Assembly: GCF_032854445.1 (NCBI RefSeq)
Contig: NC_088306.1
Location: forward strand, 4,088,373 to 4,152,372
DNA length: 64,000 nt
Origin: Liolophura sinensis
Lineage: Eukaryota; Mollusca; Polyplacophora; Chitonida; Chitonidae
Direction: 5' to 3'
How positions within the stretch are numbered: position 1 is the first letter of the stretch; each line of letters begins with the position of its first letter. The notes under the pieces are model-generated. The model saw nothing but the letters and a program-made list of their open reading frames with translations, ran no database searches and was not told the origin of the DNA. Below, piece by piece: positions 1 to 11,400 of this stretch. Made by a program: the position numbers and the translations under genes.

Positions 1-269
1 GTATGTGGAACTTGTTCACCCCCTTTCATGCGCCACACAAGCATTTTTCCATATGTGGTTCACATAAATTGCACTTTTGCCAGTGTACATATGTGATGTC
101 ACATATCCAGTCATCTGTGCTTTTATTTACTTTTTTTCCTTCAGATAATGACAGCATTCACACCAGTAAGCTACATGTAGGTAATAAATATGCGCAATAC
201 TACTGTCCTTTGTAGGGATCACACTTTCCGGATAAAACATTGATTCTAGTGCTGAATATTCACTAAGAC
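1..269. other. Non-coding, nothing recognised
   Basis: Expected to be UBAC2 intron 3. No exon, RNA gene or repeat was recognised. Confidence 0.4.
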
Positions 270-361
270 CACTCTGCGTTTTGAACCAGCGACCTCAGAG
301 TCAGGCACCAAATCTTCAGCAATACATGTCAAACGTCTAGATCACTCGACCAACAGGCCTT
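270..361 (-). mobile_element. tRNA-derived SINE head (Leu/Ser-like)
   Basis: On the minus strand this reads like a degenerate tRNA: an A-box-like TTGGTCGAGTGATCTAGACG near 345 and a B-box-like GGTTCAAAACGC near 285, with variable-arm-sized spacing. There is no acceptor-stem pairing good enough for a functional tRNA, so it is most likely the head of a tRNA-derived SINE. Confidence 0.5.
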
Positions 362-406
362 CCACAAAAACAGAATTTAGGTCTCCACAAAAACAGAATT
401 TAGCTG
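361..406. repeat. 23-bp direct duplication
   Basis: TCCACAAAAACAGAATTTAG plus three bases, present twice head to tail. Confidence 0.75.
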
Positions 407-752
407 ACCAGCATGACCGGTAGATTTCACGACAAACATGCATTACCTCTCTGGTGATCAGAAATGACAGAGCTTCCATTGCCAAATATACCATCCACTA
501 ATTGCACCTGAACTTAGCAAAACATCGTACAAAGTCAACATGCATTTTAAAAGAGTAGCAAAGTTTAACGAAAGCCCAACTTTAATGTAAGCAATTATTT
601 TTCTATGAATTACGTGTATTATATATTAAATGGAGTATTTCCACCAAGGTTTAACTCTATTCACTTCTTGTTGATTCAATGAATGTGACTGACAGCAATC
701 ACAACAATTGCTGTTGAGCTCTGCGAAAAGACTCAGTGTACATACACAATAC

Positions 753-865
753 TTCCTGGAGCCGAATCTACGCTCAAATATCCGCAGATAATAAAAGATG
801 AGGGCACCAATGAGCACGTCCTTCATATCCAGGAATACCAGCTTGGCCGTGAGGAGACGCCATAG
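753..865 (-). CDS. UBAC2: UBAC2 exon 3
   Basis: Acceptor CCACAG ending at 866; 113 bases entering in phase 0. It encodes LWRLLTAKLVFLDMKD and then RIFERRFGSRK, the most conserved block of the family. The donor is taken as GAA|GTATTG at 752, which would split the Lys codon of GSRK. That donor is weak, so the 3' edge is the least certain point. No further UBAC2 exon was recognised in 1-750. Confidence 0.85.
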
Positions 866-2587
866 CTGTGGGGAATAAAAACACACAGAAGTCAAGTAAT
901 AATTCCACCTGTTAAATACATTTAACTGATTGTTGTTTAAATCATCTCGAAGAATTTTCACTTATACAACAGCCATCAGCTGCACAGGTGAAGGGAATCA
1001 AAGTGCAAAAAACAAACCACCGATGTTATGGACAAATTTTGCCACGTGTGATGTACAGCCATGCACACCAAATTTTTAATCAAAGTCGAAAGACCTTCAC
1101 AGCACGATATCTCTAGCCTAATATTTTCACCAAACCGCTTTTGGTTTTACCATTTACAGACATACATGTTCAAGTCAACACTTGACAAATTGAAACAGAG
1201 CTCCAAGGCCAAACCATCACTGGTTCCCAAGTCTAAAGTTCTTCTGCGTCACCGTTATGTTTACCAACATTTGCTTGTTTTCGTGTGATTTATCACCAAC
1301 TCAAGAATCGTTGAAAACAGCTTTGATGGAGGAAGTAAAACAACCACTTACCTGTCCTTCATCCACCACTAACGAGGGATTGTACACAAACAGATGTTTG
1401 TAATGTTGCAAGGGAAAGCTCACTAGGAAGTAATTGAGAATGGACGACCCAACCAACACCTTACTCACTGGAGTCTTGACTGCAACAGCAAAGGGAAAAC
1501 TCAAACACTTTTATAGTATACACTTTTATACTACAGGGTCCAACCCCCCCCCCCCCCCCCCCCCGGCCCGGATAGCACAGTTGGCAGAGCGTCCGCTTCG
1601 GGACCGGTAGATCCAGGATCAATCCTTGATCGAGTCACACCTAAGACTTTAAAAGAGGAAGTTGTAACTTCCTCGCTTGGCGTTCAGCATGAAGGGGATA
1701 GTGCAACGACTGGTTGACCCGTATCAGTATACGGGCGGGACGGCTTGCTTGCCTTCGGTAAGTCGTCTCAGTGAGGCAGCACTAAATAAAAGAGCGGTGG
1801 AAATCCGTCCCTGCATCAAGGAGGCACATTACACGCACATGCACCCTAATGATTCCTTCGTCGTCATATGACTGAAAAATTGTTGAGAACGACGTTAAAC
1901 CCCAAGCACTCACTCACTCACTCACCCCAAAAAAAAAACAAAAAAAAACAAAACAAAAACAGAAACAGAACCAAAATACAAGCAAACATTTCCATAAATG
2001 GCTAATGCAAAGCTTATTTCTAACATGTGAATGTACTTCTACTCGAACTGGACAGCGAGTTGTTAAGTTAAGCGAGTTGTTAAGTGGATATGACGTTCAA
2101 TCACAAAAATCTGCCTTCCACAATATATTTATTTATTTATTTATTTGGTGTTTTACGCCATACTCAAGAATATTTCACTTAGACGACGGCAGCCAGCATT
2201 ATGGTACGAGGACACCCACGACCATCCGCAGGTTGCTGGAAGACCTTCCCACTTACGCCAAAACAATAGGTAGCAACACAAACTCCATAACTCCTGGTAA
2301 TTATTGCGACTGAGTCTCTAATTACATTTTAGTGACTTGGTTAGTCGCAAATCGCACCAGGAAACGCCGTCTTTGAAAAAAAGCATGTGTGTTGTTGTTG
2401 TAACGGGACTTTCAAACAAATTATTATCGCACACGAAACGCACTAATCACTTAACAAAACAAATTTTATTTTCCGTAATCTGCATACCATATCGAACAGA
2501 TCGCTGTTTCGTCATTTACACCGACAGAATGACACGAATTATTTCATTCTACTTACAAAATCCACCGGCAGTATACGGCGACAACAT
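753..2587 (-). CDS. UBAC2: UBAC2, 5' three coding exons (gene continues off the left edge)
   Basis: Minus-strand split gene. Exons: 2587-2557 (ATG, 10 codons plus 1 base), 1479-1352, and 865-753. Joined, they read from an MLSPYTAGGF start through KTPVSK, a hydrophobic stretch, HLFVYNPSLVV, LWRLLTAKLVFLDMKD and then YYLRIFERRFGSRK. This follows the order and spacing of the vertebrate UBAC2 N-terminus, including the WRL, LD-KD and RIFERR-GSRK motifs. Phases agree at both junctions (1, then 0). UBAC2 is a polytopic ER membrane protein of the rhomboid-like pseudoprotease group with a C-terminal UBA domain; it works with UBXD8/FAF2 and gp78 in ER-associated degradation and lipid-droplet control. 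About 91 codons of an expected roughly 340 are here; the rest of the rhomboid-like domain and the UBA lie to the left. Intron 1 carries a complete tRNA-derived SINE. Confidence 0.88.
1352..1479 (-). CDS. UBAC2: UBAC2 exon 2
   Basis: Acceptor TTGCAG ending at 1480 and donor CAG|GTAAGTGG at 1351; 128 bases, entering in phase 1 and leaving in phase 0. It encodes the first transmembrane segment (VGSSILNYFLVSF) followed by HLFVYNP, equivalent to the LFVYD segment of vertebrate UBAC2. Confidence 0.88.
1544..1564. repeat. Poly-C tract (21 C)
   Basis: Uninterrupted run of 21 C immediately before the tRNA-like head of the adjoining SINE. Its length may be assembly-sensitive. Confidence 0.85.
1566..1924 (+). 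mobile_element. tRNA-derived SINE with ACTC-repeat tail, complete
   Basis: The head is tRNA-like: A box TAGCACAGTTGGCAGAGCG and B box GATCAATCC. The body carries a GGAAGTTGTAACTTCC palindrome. The 3' end is ACGACGTTAAACCCCAAGC followed by ACTC repeats. The same 3' end recurs at 35409-35455. It sits in intron 1 of UBAC2, opposite to that gene. An open frame of 64 codons inside it is not a gene. Confidence 0.75.
2122..2262 (-). mobile_element. SINE fragment (CGGCGTAAAACACC-tail family)
   Basis: Starts with TATT repeats, then TGGTGTTTTACGCCATACTC, the GACGGC-CCAGCATTATGG core and ACCATCCGCAGGTTGC. The tRNA-like head is missing. It lies in UBAC2 intron 1. Confidence 0.85.
2557..2587 (-). CDS. 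UBAC2: UBAC2 exon 1 (start codon)
   Basis: ATG at 2587-2585 in the context AAGATGT, ten codons, then donor T|GTAAGT at 2556. It ends in phase 1, which the exon at 1479 completes to give a Phe codon. The encoded start matches the short pre-membrane leader of UBAC2. This would be too short to call without the downstream match. Confidence 0.78.
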
Positions 2588-2825
2588 CTTGTCCGCCAAG
2601 TTTTTGACAATCCAAAGAGGCTGAAGAGCGAAAATCGAAGGGAGACAACCAGGTTGTGGAGTCTGGAAATTCTGGCGCGACATAAACACGGTGGCATTTA
2701 ATATACGTTAATAAATCTTATATACAAGTTGTCACTGAAGAAAGAACCTTTATAGTCAGTACGATCAGTGCAGTTCAAGAGTTACTTTTGTATTAATCTG
2801 GTAGAATATAAACGTTATCATTATG

Positions 2826-2920
2826 CTTTTCGATCTATTTATTTATTTATACGACGGCGGCCAGCATTATGGTGGGAGGAAATCGGACAGAGCCCGGAGG
2901 GAATCCACGGCCATCCGTAA
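2826..2920 (-). mobile_element. SINE fragment (CGGCGTAAAACACC-tail family)
   Basis: TATT repeats joined directly to ACGACGGCGGCCAGCATTAT and the GGGAGGAAATCGG-AGAGCCCGG core; the GGTGTTTTACGCC segment is deleted and the tRNA head is absent. Confidence 0.8.
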
Positions 2921-3334
2921 AAAGTGGTTAAACACTGTAAAGATCGATCTTATTCTATTTGAAGTTTTCCAAGCTAGAAATATACTTTTGAAAATGAAAC
3001 ACCGGATTCTTGAAAAAGACGGGAATTGAGAGACGGAGAGTAGGCCTATAGCTATCCATGCCGTCACAACGGTACTTCTTGCTTGAAATACTTCGTTTCA
3101 AGTTAAATTTGGCGAATGCTTTTCATAGGTTGAATACAAAAGTCTAACTCTCCATCGCAAGTGTTATAAATGGTAAAAACATGATGTACGTTACTAGTTA
3201 CCACTCATGGTTAGAAAAGGCCACCCGGAAATCAAACGTTTCAAATATGCAATTCACTCGGTTGCTGTGATAAATTTATAAAATATATGTAAATCGTAAA
3301 ATTTAACTCGATTTTTATTTTGCACGGCATGGAT

Positions 3335-3455
3335 AGATTGACCAATAGGTCTTATTCACCTATTGGCCCGGTGACCAATGGGATTAATTCATTCATAGAT
3401 TGACCAATAGGTCTAATTCACCTATTGGCCCGGTGACCAATGGGATTAATTCATT
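3335..3455. repeat. 62-bp tandem duplication containing a palindrome
   Basis: Two near-identical copies with period 62, starting at 3335 and 3397. Each contains CCAATAGGT and ACCTATTGG in inverted order around a 7-9 base loop, so each copy can form a hairpin. Confidence 0.85.
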
Positions 3456-4686
3456 GACCAGTAGATCAATCTATTTGCGATCCAATTGAAACCCATGCTA
3501 CACAGTACATATATTTCCGTGAACAATTTTTATTGGTCTTTCATTTGACATATACTCCATGATAGTGTTTTATTTATGTTTAGACAGTAATAGATTCTGC
3601 AAATGTTCAGTAAATGTATGTGCTATAGAACCTGTATACGACCGATCGAGACGCTGGTTCAATACCAAGTTCGGACATGGAATGCAAGAAATGTGCCCGC
3701 CTCTATTTTTCTCGGGTCCACGGTGGCAATACATGATTGATTGCACTCGAAAGAACCGTTAACTACTCCTCGTGCTCTTCCTCGTGGACCTCTGAAATTT
3801 TCCAACGTAAAGCCAAAGTATTTGGTTCAGTTACCAAATAAACATGATGCTTATAAATTACATTCAAAATTGATCTCGTTTATATGCAAAACTCTGGACG
3901 TCATTTTCATTACCGGAAATTAAACGACTGTGTGGAACATGGAGATAACTAGAGCTGCATGCAAGCTAATTTTAGCTTGGTTTATAAGACGATTGGTGTA
4001 TAAATAAATAATATGTAACTAAGCCAGAAACTAAAGAACACAAAATAAATGACTAGAGCAAAATGGTAAGAACTAGAAGGACGACTGAAAGCAAATGGGT
4101 ACAAAAAATATACAAAATTTGTAAATTTTAAGAGATAAAAGGGGTAATGTCCAAAAACAATGGGTATAAAAATACACAAAATTTGAGAAAAAAAGCAAAA
4201 TGCTAAAAACTAAAAGAACTACTCTGTTAAAGCAATTAAGTAAAGAAAATACACAAAATTTGTACCACAGAAAAAAAAAGTTGTAATAAATATGCAAACG
4301 TACATTAATGAGTACCTTATATACAGCATCCTTACCTACGTGTTTAATGTGTACTAAATTGAGTACCTGTGATACACATCTCGTTTATTTGCTTTTTGAG
4401 CGCGGTTGGTGTATGGGGAATAAATTTAAATCAGTCAGTCACAGTCCGTGATTGAAACAGTTTGTGCCCTATATATACACGGATATGTACAAAAAGGCTA
4501 GTTCATGTATAGACCTACACAGCCACGTGTTTACTATAATAGCACGCCTTTATAACTGCCCATCATAGTGTTCATAAATAAACACTATCTGTATCAACTA
4601 TTACAGAAACGTGTTTTAATGCGTAATGTGACCAGTATACATGTATGCTGTGAATATATCAGTATATTACAAGTGGGTAATTTGCC

Positions 4687-4750
4687 GAAGTGGTTTACTC
4701 TGGACACTCCGGAGTGTTTGAAAACTGACCGCCATGATGAGAAAAGGAAA
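4687..4750 (+). repeat. Fragment of a GTGGTTTACTC dispersed repeat
   Basis: AAGTGGTTTACTCTGG, then CACTCCGG and AACTGACCGCCATGATG. The same block recurs near 54015 (plus) and 58735-58640 (minus). The conservation at first suggested an exon, but three copies with different reading frames point to a transposable-element relic. Confidence 0.55.
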
Positions 4751-5330
4751 GTTCCTAGACTTTCGAGTTTAACAAATGAATCAAGTAAATAAATCAGTTA
4801 GCGTAGATAAATATGGAGCAGCTAGTACACGAACTGCGCTTTTCTGGTTTTTTCCGCTCTAAACCAACTCGGTAAACGTTCATGTTCGAACACTCAAAAG
4901 CATGTATCGACATCAATCAATTACAATCAATAGCATTTTCATTCGGGCCCTTTCTATCCAACATAGAGTCCTTGCATAGTTTTCTTACAAATCCCACGCC
5001 TGACTCTCACTTGTGCCATGATTCTTTTGTCTCAGTCACGTGAGGATACGTAAAAGTACTTACATGGCTCGAAAATGACCTCTTTTATTGCCAAATAAAT
5101 ACGTAGGCCAACTCACATGGATAGCTGCCAGAACTTAAACATAGCACGCTGCTTAGTAGAAGTCATTAGCACTTTGACAAATTTTTTTATGCCTATAAGA
5201 TGATATATGTGTACCAGTGAATCAACGAAGCAAAATCCTCAGCAGCACGAGCGAATCAACAACAACGGTACCACAGACCAACTGAATCAAGCTAGAGCGA
5301 ATCACCAGTACTATATATAGTTTTTCAACA

Positions 5331-5401
5331 ATGTCGATTCTACTTATGGCTCGTCGGCGAAAAAACAAAGCAGCGGAGAAATGTAAAAACAGAGATGAGG
5401 G
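5331..5401 (+). CDS. FAIM: FAIM-A exon 1 (leader, start codon)
   Basis: ATG at 5331, 23 codons plus two bases, donor GGG|GTAAGTTC region with GT at 5402. It encodes MSILLMARRRKNKAAEK and a charged tail. It parallels the minus-strand exon 59834-59761, which encodes MSVILMAGRKRN, in start, length (71 against 74 bases), basic composition and outgoing phase 2. That shared design is the main evidence that it belongs to this gene despite the long intron. Confidence 0.72.
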
Positions 5402-8400
5402 GTAAGTTCAAATTCAGATTGTCAAATCTTGACAAAAACGATATGTGGATAAACCATAAAATGTAAAAGCCCGTCATATTTCCAGAAAATTTACTGTATA
5501 ACAGGAGTAGAATTTAAAAAAGTTCTTGTACGACACATTTTTAACTTTTATCCGACATTACGGTTTTATAGGTAATGTTCTTAGATGCGGGCTAAAAGCA
5601 ACTCTTATATACCGCCAAGCCGGGTTTTGAGATTTTGAGAGCAGTCCACATTAAAATAAATATATTAGTCCTTTAATTTAACTTTGACTTTTGTAAGATG
5701 ACAATGTATATGCTGAATGATTGGTTGTAGTTGAGCGGCATAGTTTTAATTATAACTGTAACTGACGTACTTTTCTCATGCAATCGTCTGAAGCCATCCG
5801 TCAGTTGGCTTTGCCGAAACATAATCTAGCATGACCAGTGGAAACGACCGTACCACGTTTCCACTGCCACTGTTTTTTTTTCATAATAATTATGACGTCA
5901 CCCGTGGCAATGCGTTCTTGTCGCCAAAACCGAGCTTATGCAGTTTAACATTATAAATTAGATAAAATGTTCTAAATTCATTTTCTGTGCAAGGATATGA
6001 ACTTCAATATACCTGTGTGTAGAGCTTGTGTTGTTGCGTGTCACTGACTGAAGGCTATTTCGGTAGCGATGATGGCTAATTTTACAGACAATTTAAAGGA
6101 GAAGAAAATTTAAATATCAGTCATATACCATTGAAAAGATTATGCATTTCCTCATAGGTGCATGTCATAAAAAATTTTTAGTATGTACCTCAAGTTGATA
6201 AATTATAAATAAAGGCAGCGCCAAAATCCTCTGCGGGCGACTCCATTTTGCCTAAGAACTAGTCCTGAAGTCTTCTGTGTTAGGAGGAGAATGGCCGCCC
6301 GAAACCGCCGAAGTGCAGTTCGTACATTTCCGGTAGAAGGTAGCGAACAGTTCAGTTCGTTTTCCGCTTGGCGATCGGGACACCAGAATGTTGGACGTAG
6401 GTTGGGCGCACCCGAGGCTCCCCACCCCCCCACGCCCCCAGCATAAATTACAGTGTGTTAAAGATGGAGGACGCGATGGACTCAGCGATTTATACCAAGT
6501 TTTCAGGCTTAACGATTATGGCGAGCAAAAATCGCAAAATTATGCAGCAGGCACCACCAGATAGAAAAAATGTGCTCTTTTCAGCCTATAGTGTAATTTT
6601 TTAAAAGTTTTCATCTCCTTTAATATAGGCGACTGGCTAAAAGGAATAAACTACAATATATAAGCTGTAGCTAACACACAGACTCCAACGGCGAAGAGTT
6701 TTTTTATATATGATTTAGTCCTAGATGTAAAAATTAATAACTTAATACTGTCTGGTAAAAGCACTTATACGTTTAATTATGGTTATCAAATGATTGTAAT
6801 TTCGAAAAAAAATTTGTACATTAACTTAGTGAAAATGAGGGATTGAAAAGGAATTATTTGTTACAGAGGCATCAGTTACATTTACATGTGTTAAGGTGTC
6901 CATGGCCCAGGCCTGCACATCCAGTGATAAATCTGAGAGGTTTCCCGTATTCCTACGAAAAGTACCGAGTGAATGTTGTCATTATTATGACGTCATGAGT
7001 TAAGTGCGTCATTGAAAAGATGGCGTCACAGACGCGTTGTCAAAGATCGTCAAACGCCCTCAGGTTTTTGCCGGGTGTACTCCGGTTTTTATGCTTCGTC
7101 TGGACGTCGAAATATGGACGTCAAAACGCCCACAATAGGAAAGGAAACGTTTGTGGAGCTCAACAAAAAGTTAGCGTATCTAAGCAAACGAGTAACCTTG
7201 TTGGAGAGGCATTACGATGATATGATAGTTCGCGCAGAGCAGTTGGAAACTTTGGCCGAAGCGGTGAAGAAAAAGGCGGACCAAGAAAAAGAGATGTCTA
7301 GTGTACTCGAGCTGTTGCTAGGCCACGGAGAAACTTCACTTCGTATCGTCAAATACATCTTCCAATTTCTTCACGTCCTTCGTCGGAAATGCCAGGATAG
7401 CTTCACCTACAAGCTGAAAACCGTTAAAGACATGCATGCGGCGTCCAAGCTTTTACCGTTCAAGGAGCTCATTTTAAGCATTCTTCCCGAACTTGGACTG
7501 GCGCTCAGCGACCTTGTGGCAGTTCTCACCATTTTAGATTTCTTTACCCAAGATCGTATCTTGGCCTCGGGAATAGGCGTCTACATAAGAAAACAAGCGG
7601 GTACGGCTGGTTCACCTCCCTTGCCACCGTTGAAGAGCGACTCGGAGACTCGTCAGTCCGGAGAAGAAGTCAGGCAACTTCTGCAATTTATCACCACCAA
7701 GAAACTGGATAAGAAAACGCGAAGTAGTTTGAGGCGATTTATCGCTGTGGGACAGTGCACGAGAACGAATCGACCAATTAAAGACTTTCCTGATTTATTC
7801 CTCGTCAAAGAAATTCTTGGTTTGCGATGAATTTGCGATTTGGAAATCATCACTTTACTATTCTGTTTTACCCTTTTAAAGTGAATCGGACTAAAACTGT
7901 GAATAGTATGTTGTTCGTTTCTGCCTTGGCGATGGCGTTCAATGTGCAAATCCGGGAACATAGTACTCATTCATTGGCAGAGAACGATGGTCAGTTCAGC
8001 TTGAACCCGAGTCGCCATTGCGCGGGATAAGATACCCCATTGAAATCACGAAATGGTTAATACTTGTTCAGGTCGACCTAAAGTCCGGGAGAAAGGATTT
8101 ACACGCTCCATGGAAAGAAAAAGAAACACAAAACATACTGGCTTCATTGTTTTCAGAACGGAATGTGGTGACTAATATGTCAGTAAAATGTCCTCTTTTT
8201 GAAGTTTTTTTTTTTTTTTGCAGTAAATAGTGAGAGGGATTTACGCCATACTCAAGAACATTTCGCTTACTTATTTCCGACCAGCATGCAAACAGGTTAG
8301 CCTGCCCGTTTCTGCATGTGGGTCTTGTGTCAGATAAGTGAGCATATGATATAAACCGCATGATTATCAAGTTGTGTGATTTCTTCTTAGTTGCGGGTTA

Positions 8401-11400
8401 GACACGGTGCTCAATACAGAATTCCGACAGCCTAAATATGGTGGTCGTTAGGAGGTAAACCCAAGCTTACTCCTTTTATGGTTTTATCCGGCCTATGTTG
8501 TTCATTAAATGCTGTGAGTGAAACCCTCTAAGTGTTTCCTGTTTGGTGAGGTCTTGAAACTGATTCAGTAAATGACATACATGTATGTTCATGTCTCGCT
8601 GCCACATCTGCCTCTCTCCAGTGTGATCCAGCTGATGCTGGCTTCCTCTCCGGTAGTACGTGAGAAGGTCTTTCAGCAACCTGTGGATGACCATGGGTTT
8701 CCCACGTGCTCTGCAGGGCTTTCCTCCCGACATAATGCTGCTCGCCGTCGTCTATAAGTGTAGAATATATGTACACAGAATTGCGTAGAAATCTTATCAA
8801 TCAATCAGATTAAATCATCAGTGACATAATTTGTTGGCGCTTATGATACATAAATGTAGGGGATGACTGTTTAGTTTGATTAATATATAAACTGTTTATC
8901 GCGTTATCACATATTTTAAGAGAGTGTGGTAAATTTCTTTGCATTTTATATTAAAGGTGGGATAACGAAGTATTTTAATCTTAATGGCTACCTGTAGATG
9001 ACTGAAACAGACCAGTGTATAGAGTTAGGGTTATGGCAAACAGGTGTTGAACACAATCGCCGCGTTTGACAGATAAATAGTTGGAATCAAAGCACAATGA
9101 GATACCTAGGTGAGTGGAATTCGAGTTCGAAATCTTACAAGTAAAGGTAAAATGATTACCTTTGGTTTATTTGTTTATTTATGTATTTTTTTGATTGGTG
9201 TTTTACGTCCATTCACTATGACATGGGCGTCCCAAAAGTTTCACTAAAAGTAATTTATAGCAGATGATTGATAGAAAAAACTATCAAAGACATCCATCCT
9301 GGTTGACGGCTGGTATACGAACTTATTTTTTAAGCCCTATACTCTCAGCGAAAGGTGGAGATGGGTCTAAAATGGATACAGATATGTTTATCTTTTTTTA
9401 ACCAAGAATTCCTTCTGGTGTATTTTGACGGTTACCATAGCAACATAGTAATGCACAGAACAAATGGCTCATAGACTATATGAGTCGGGAAATGTCACTC
9501 TACCATCTTCACGATAATAAGGATAGTTTCAGTTTTGACAATGTTAGTTATTCTTAATTGGAGAGCAATATATGCCGAAGAGTCCTGCATGTGGTGTGTA
9601 GATATCTCGCCTTGTACCCTGACTAGATAGATCTTGCGTACATGTAGTGTTACCATTTATATAAACGTCAGAAGTTAGGCGCATATGACTGCAGAAAGCT
9701 TTGTGTTAAAAATATTCCATCAAATGCTTTCACTCCAAGTTTCATAAATTTGAAAATGATAATTCTCTTGAGAGTAAATGCGGAAAAAGTGTTCATAATC
9801 TCTGGTGTTCTACTTGTGTTCAATTCCTCTTAATTGGTTCCTCCTAAACTATGAACATTCGCAATCAAAGCTTACCTGAGACAAGCCTACGTGTACGTGA
9901 CATGGTAAACTATTTGGAGCTTGTGGCACAATTAAAAAATGTTGACTCCTTCATGTTGCATGGTGCTTCCCCGTACATAATTTCTTGTACTTCTTTGGTG
10001 GTTTGTGCTAAACGTTGTTTTGAGGTCTGTCATTTTGTGTTAATCGTTGTTTTGAGGTCGGTGTTTTGTACTAATCGTTCTTTTGAGGTTGGTGGTTTGT
10101 GCCAATCGTTGTTTTGAGGCTGGTAGTTTGTGCTAAACGTTGCTTTGAAGTTGGTGGTTTGTGATAATCAGTTTGAAACATTCATTATTGTTGAATCCGT
10201 TTATCTGAATATCTTATACATCAATCATGGCGGGTACTTAACCGAACAATCCCGCCACGGGTATATGCACTTTACCAGGAAACCAAGCCCTGGAAATCTT
10301 ATTTTATTCATGCATGTACTCCTTACTCTTTCCTTTCGCTTTACATAACTGCCGCCATAAGCAATTTTTTGTACAGAAATCTAAAAAAAAACGTCGAGAT
10401 CACTAAGATCACGGTCATGAGACAGGAAGTTCTTTGTTTGTAATACACATGCATGCTCTATATCTAAAGTATGAACACCTGAAACAATCTTATTTCTGAA
10501 TGCTGATTAAATAGTCCCGCACTAGAACACCAGTGGGGAGGCTAAGCCTAAATAAGCCTACGTGCGTCGCACAGACTCCAAAGGTAATGCTTGCCTAGTG
10601 GTGGCGGTGATGTAAAGCGAGCGTAGAGCACAAAGGAGTAAAGGCTAGACTCGAACTAAAAGAGTTAAATTATTTATTTATTTATTTAATCGGCGTTTTA
10701 AGCCGTGGAGCAATTAAATGAAACCTGTGTTGCATGCATGCTTACGACGAGATGGCAAGGAGAATGACCAATACGTCAACACGTGACTCTGCCAGACAAC
10801 TATGTGTGTATCTATGAACACTATTCGTCCGCTCCATTGGTTTAACCATCGCTACTGTCCGCTTTAGTTTAGTGTAGGGTCGGAATTGTCCATATCGAAA
10901 AAGGCCGTGGCAGATCCTTATCACTGTGATATGTTTATGAGATAATAGTGCAGCCCACATGCTAGGATAAGTGACAGTTTGTGAGCGCTATAAAAACCGA
11001 TGAAATGAATAACTTCTGGAGATACACAAGGGAACATGCATAAAAATTGATAGGCTATAAAAATGTTCTTATTTATTTATAGCCGCTTTGCTGTAGATGC
11101 TGACTAGGTTCTATACATTTATGTGTCCACTAGCGAAGACACACTCGTTAGTAATCGCCTTTCGTGACTCCATGAAAAGCAAATGATTCATATACCGGTA
11201 CGGGGTGTTTCGTGACGTCAACACGGACCGCCGCACGTGGGCATCACGAGGGCATTTGTGTTTAAATTCGACCTTGACAGTCGATTGAAAGAGTTACCAA
11301 TGTAACCAAGTGAACTCATTGTCGGACATGCCTCCACTGGAAGTCTAAAGACCTTTGATCCTCGGGATAAAACGAGCAGTGCATTCATTTCTCACATTAA

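Larger units (their letters stand above)
2600..5330. promoter_or_regulatory. Divergent intergenic region, UBAC2 / FAIM-A
   Basis: The 5' ends of UBAC2 (minus) and FAIM-A (plus) face away from each other across 2.7 kb, so both promoters should lie here. Apart from repeats listed separately, 3990-4300 is A-rich with loosely repeated AAAATACACAAAATTTG motifs. A TATATATAG at 5311 is only about 15 bases from the FAIM-A ATG, too close for a usual TATA box. No clear core promoter was identified. Confidence 0.45.

Noticed and set aside
270..361. A functional tRNA gene
   Set aside because: Box-like motifs are present but stems do not pair well and flanks look like a SINE.
4568..4792. Plus-strand frame with KWFTLDTPECLK matching a minus-strand frame at 58.7 kb (KWFTLGTPFSSK)
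   Set aside because: A third copy at 54.0 kb in a non-coding context shows this is a dispersed repeat, not a shared exon.
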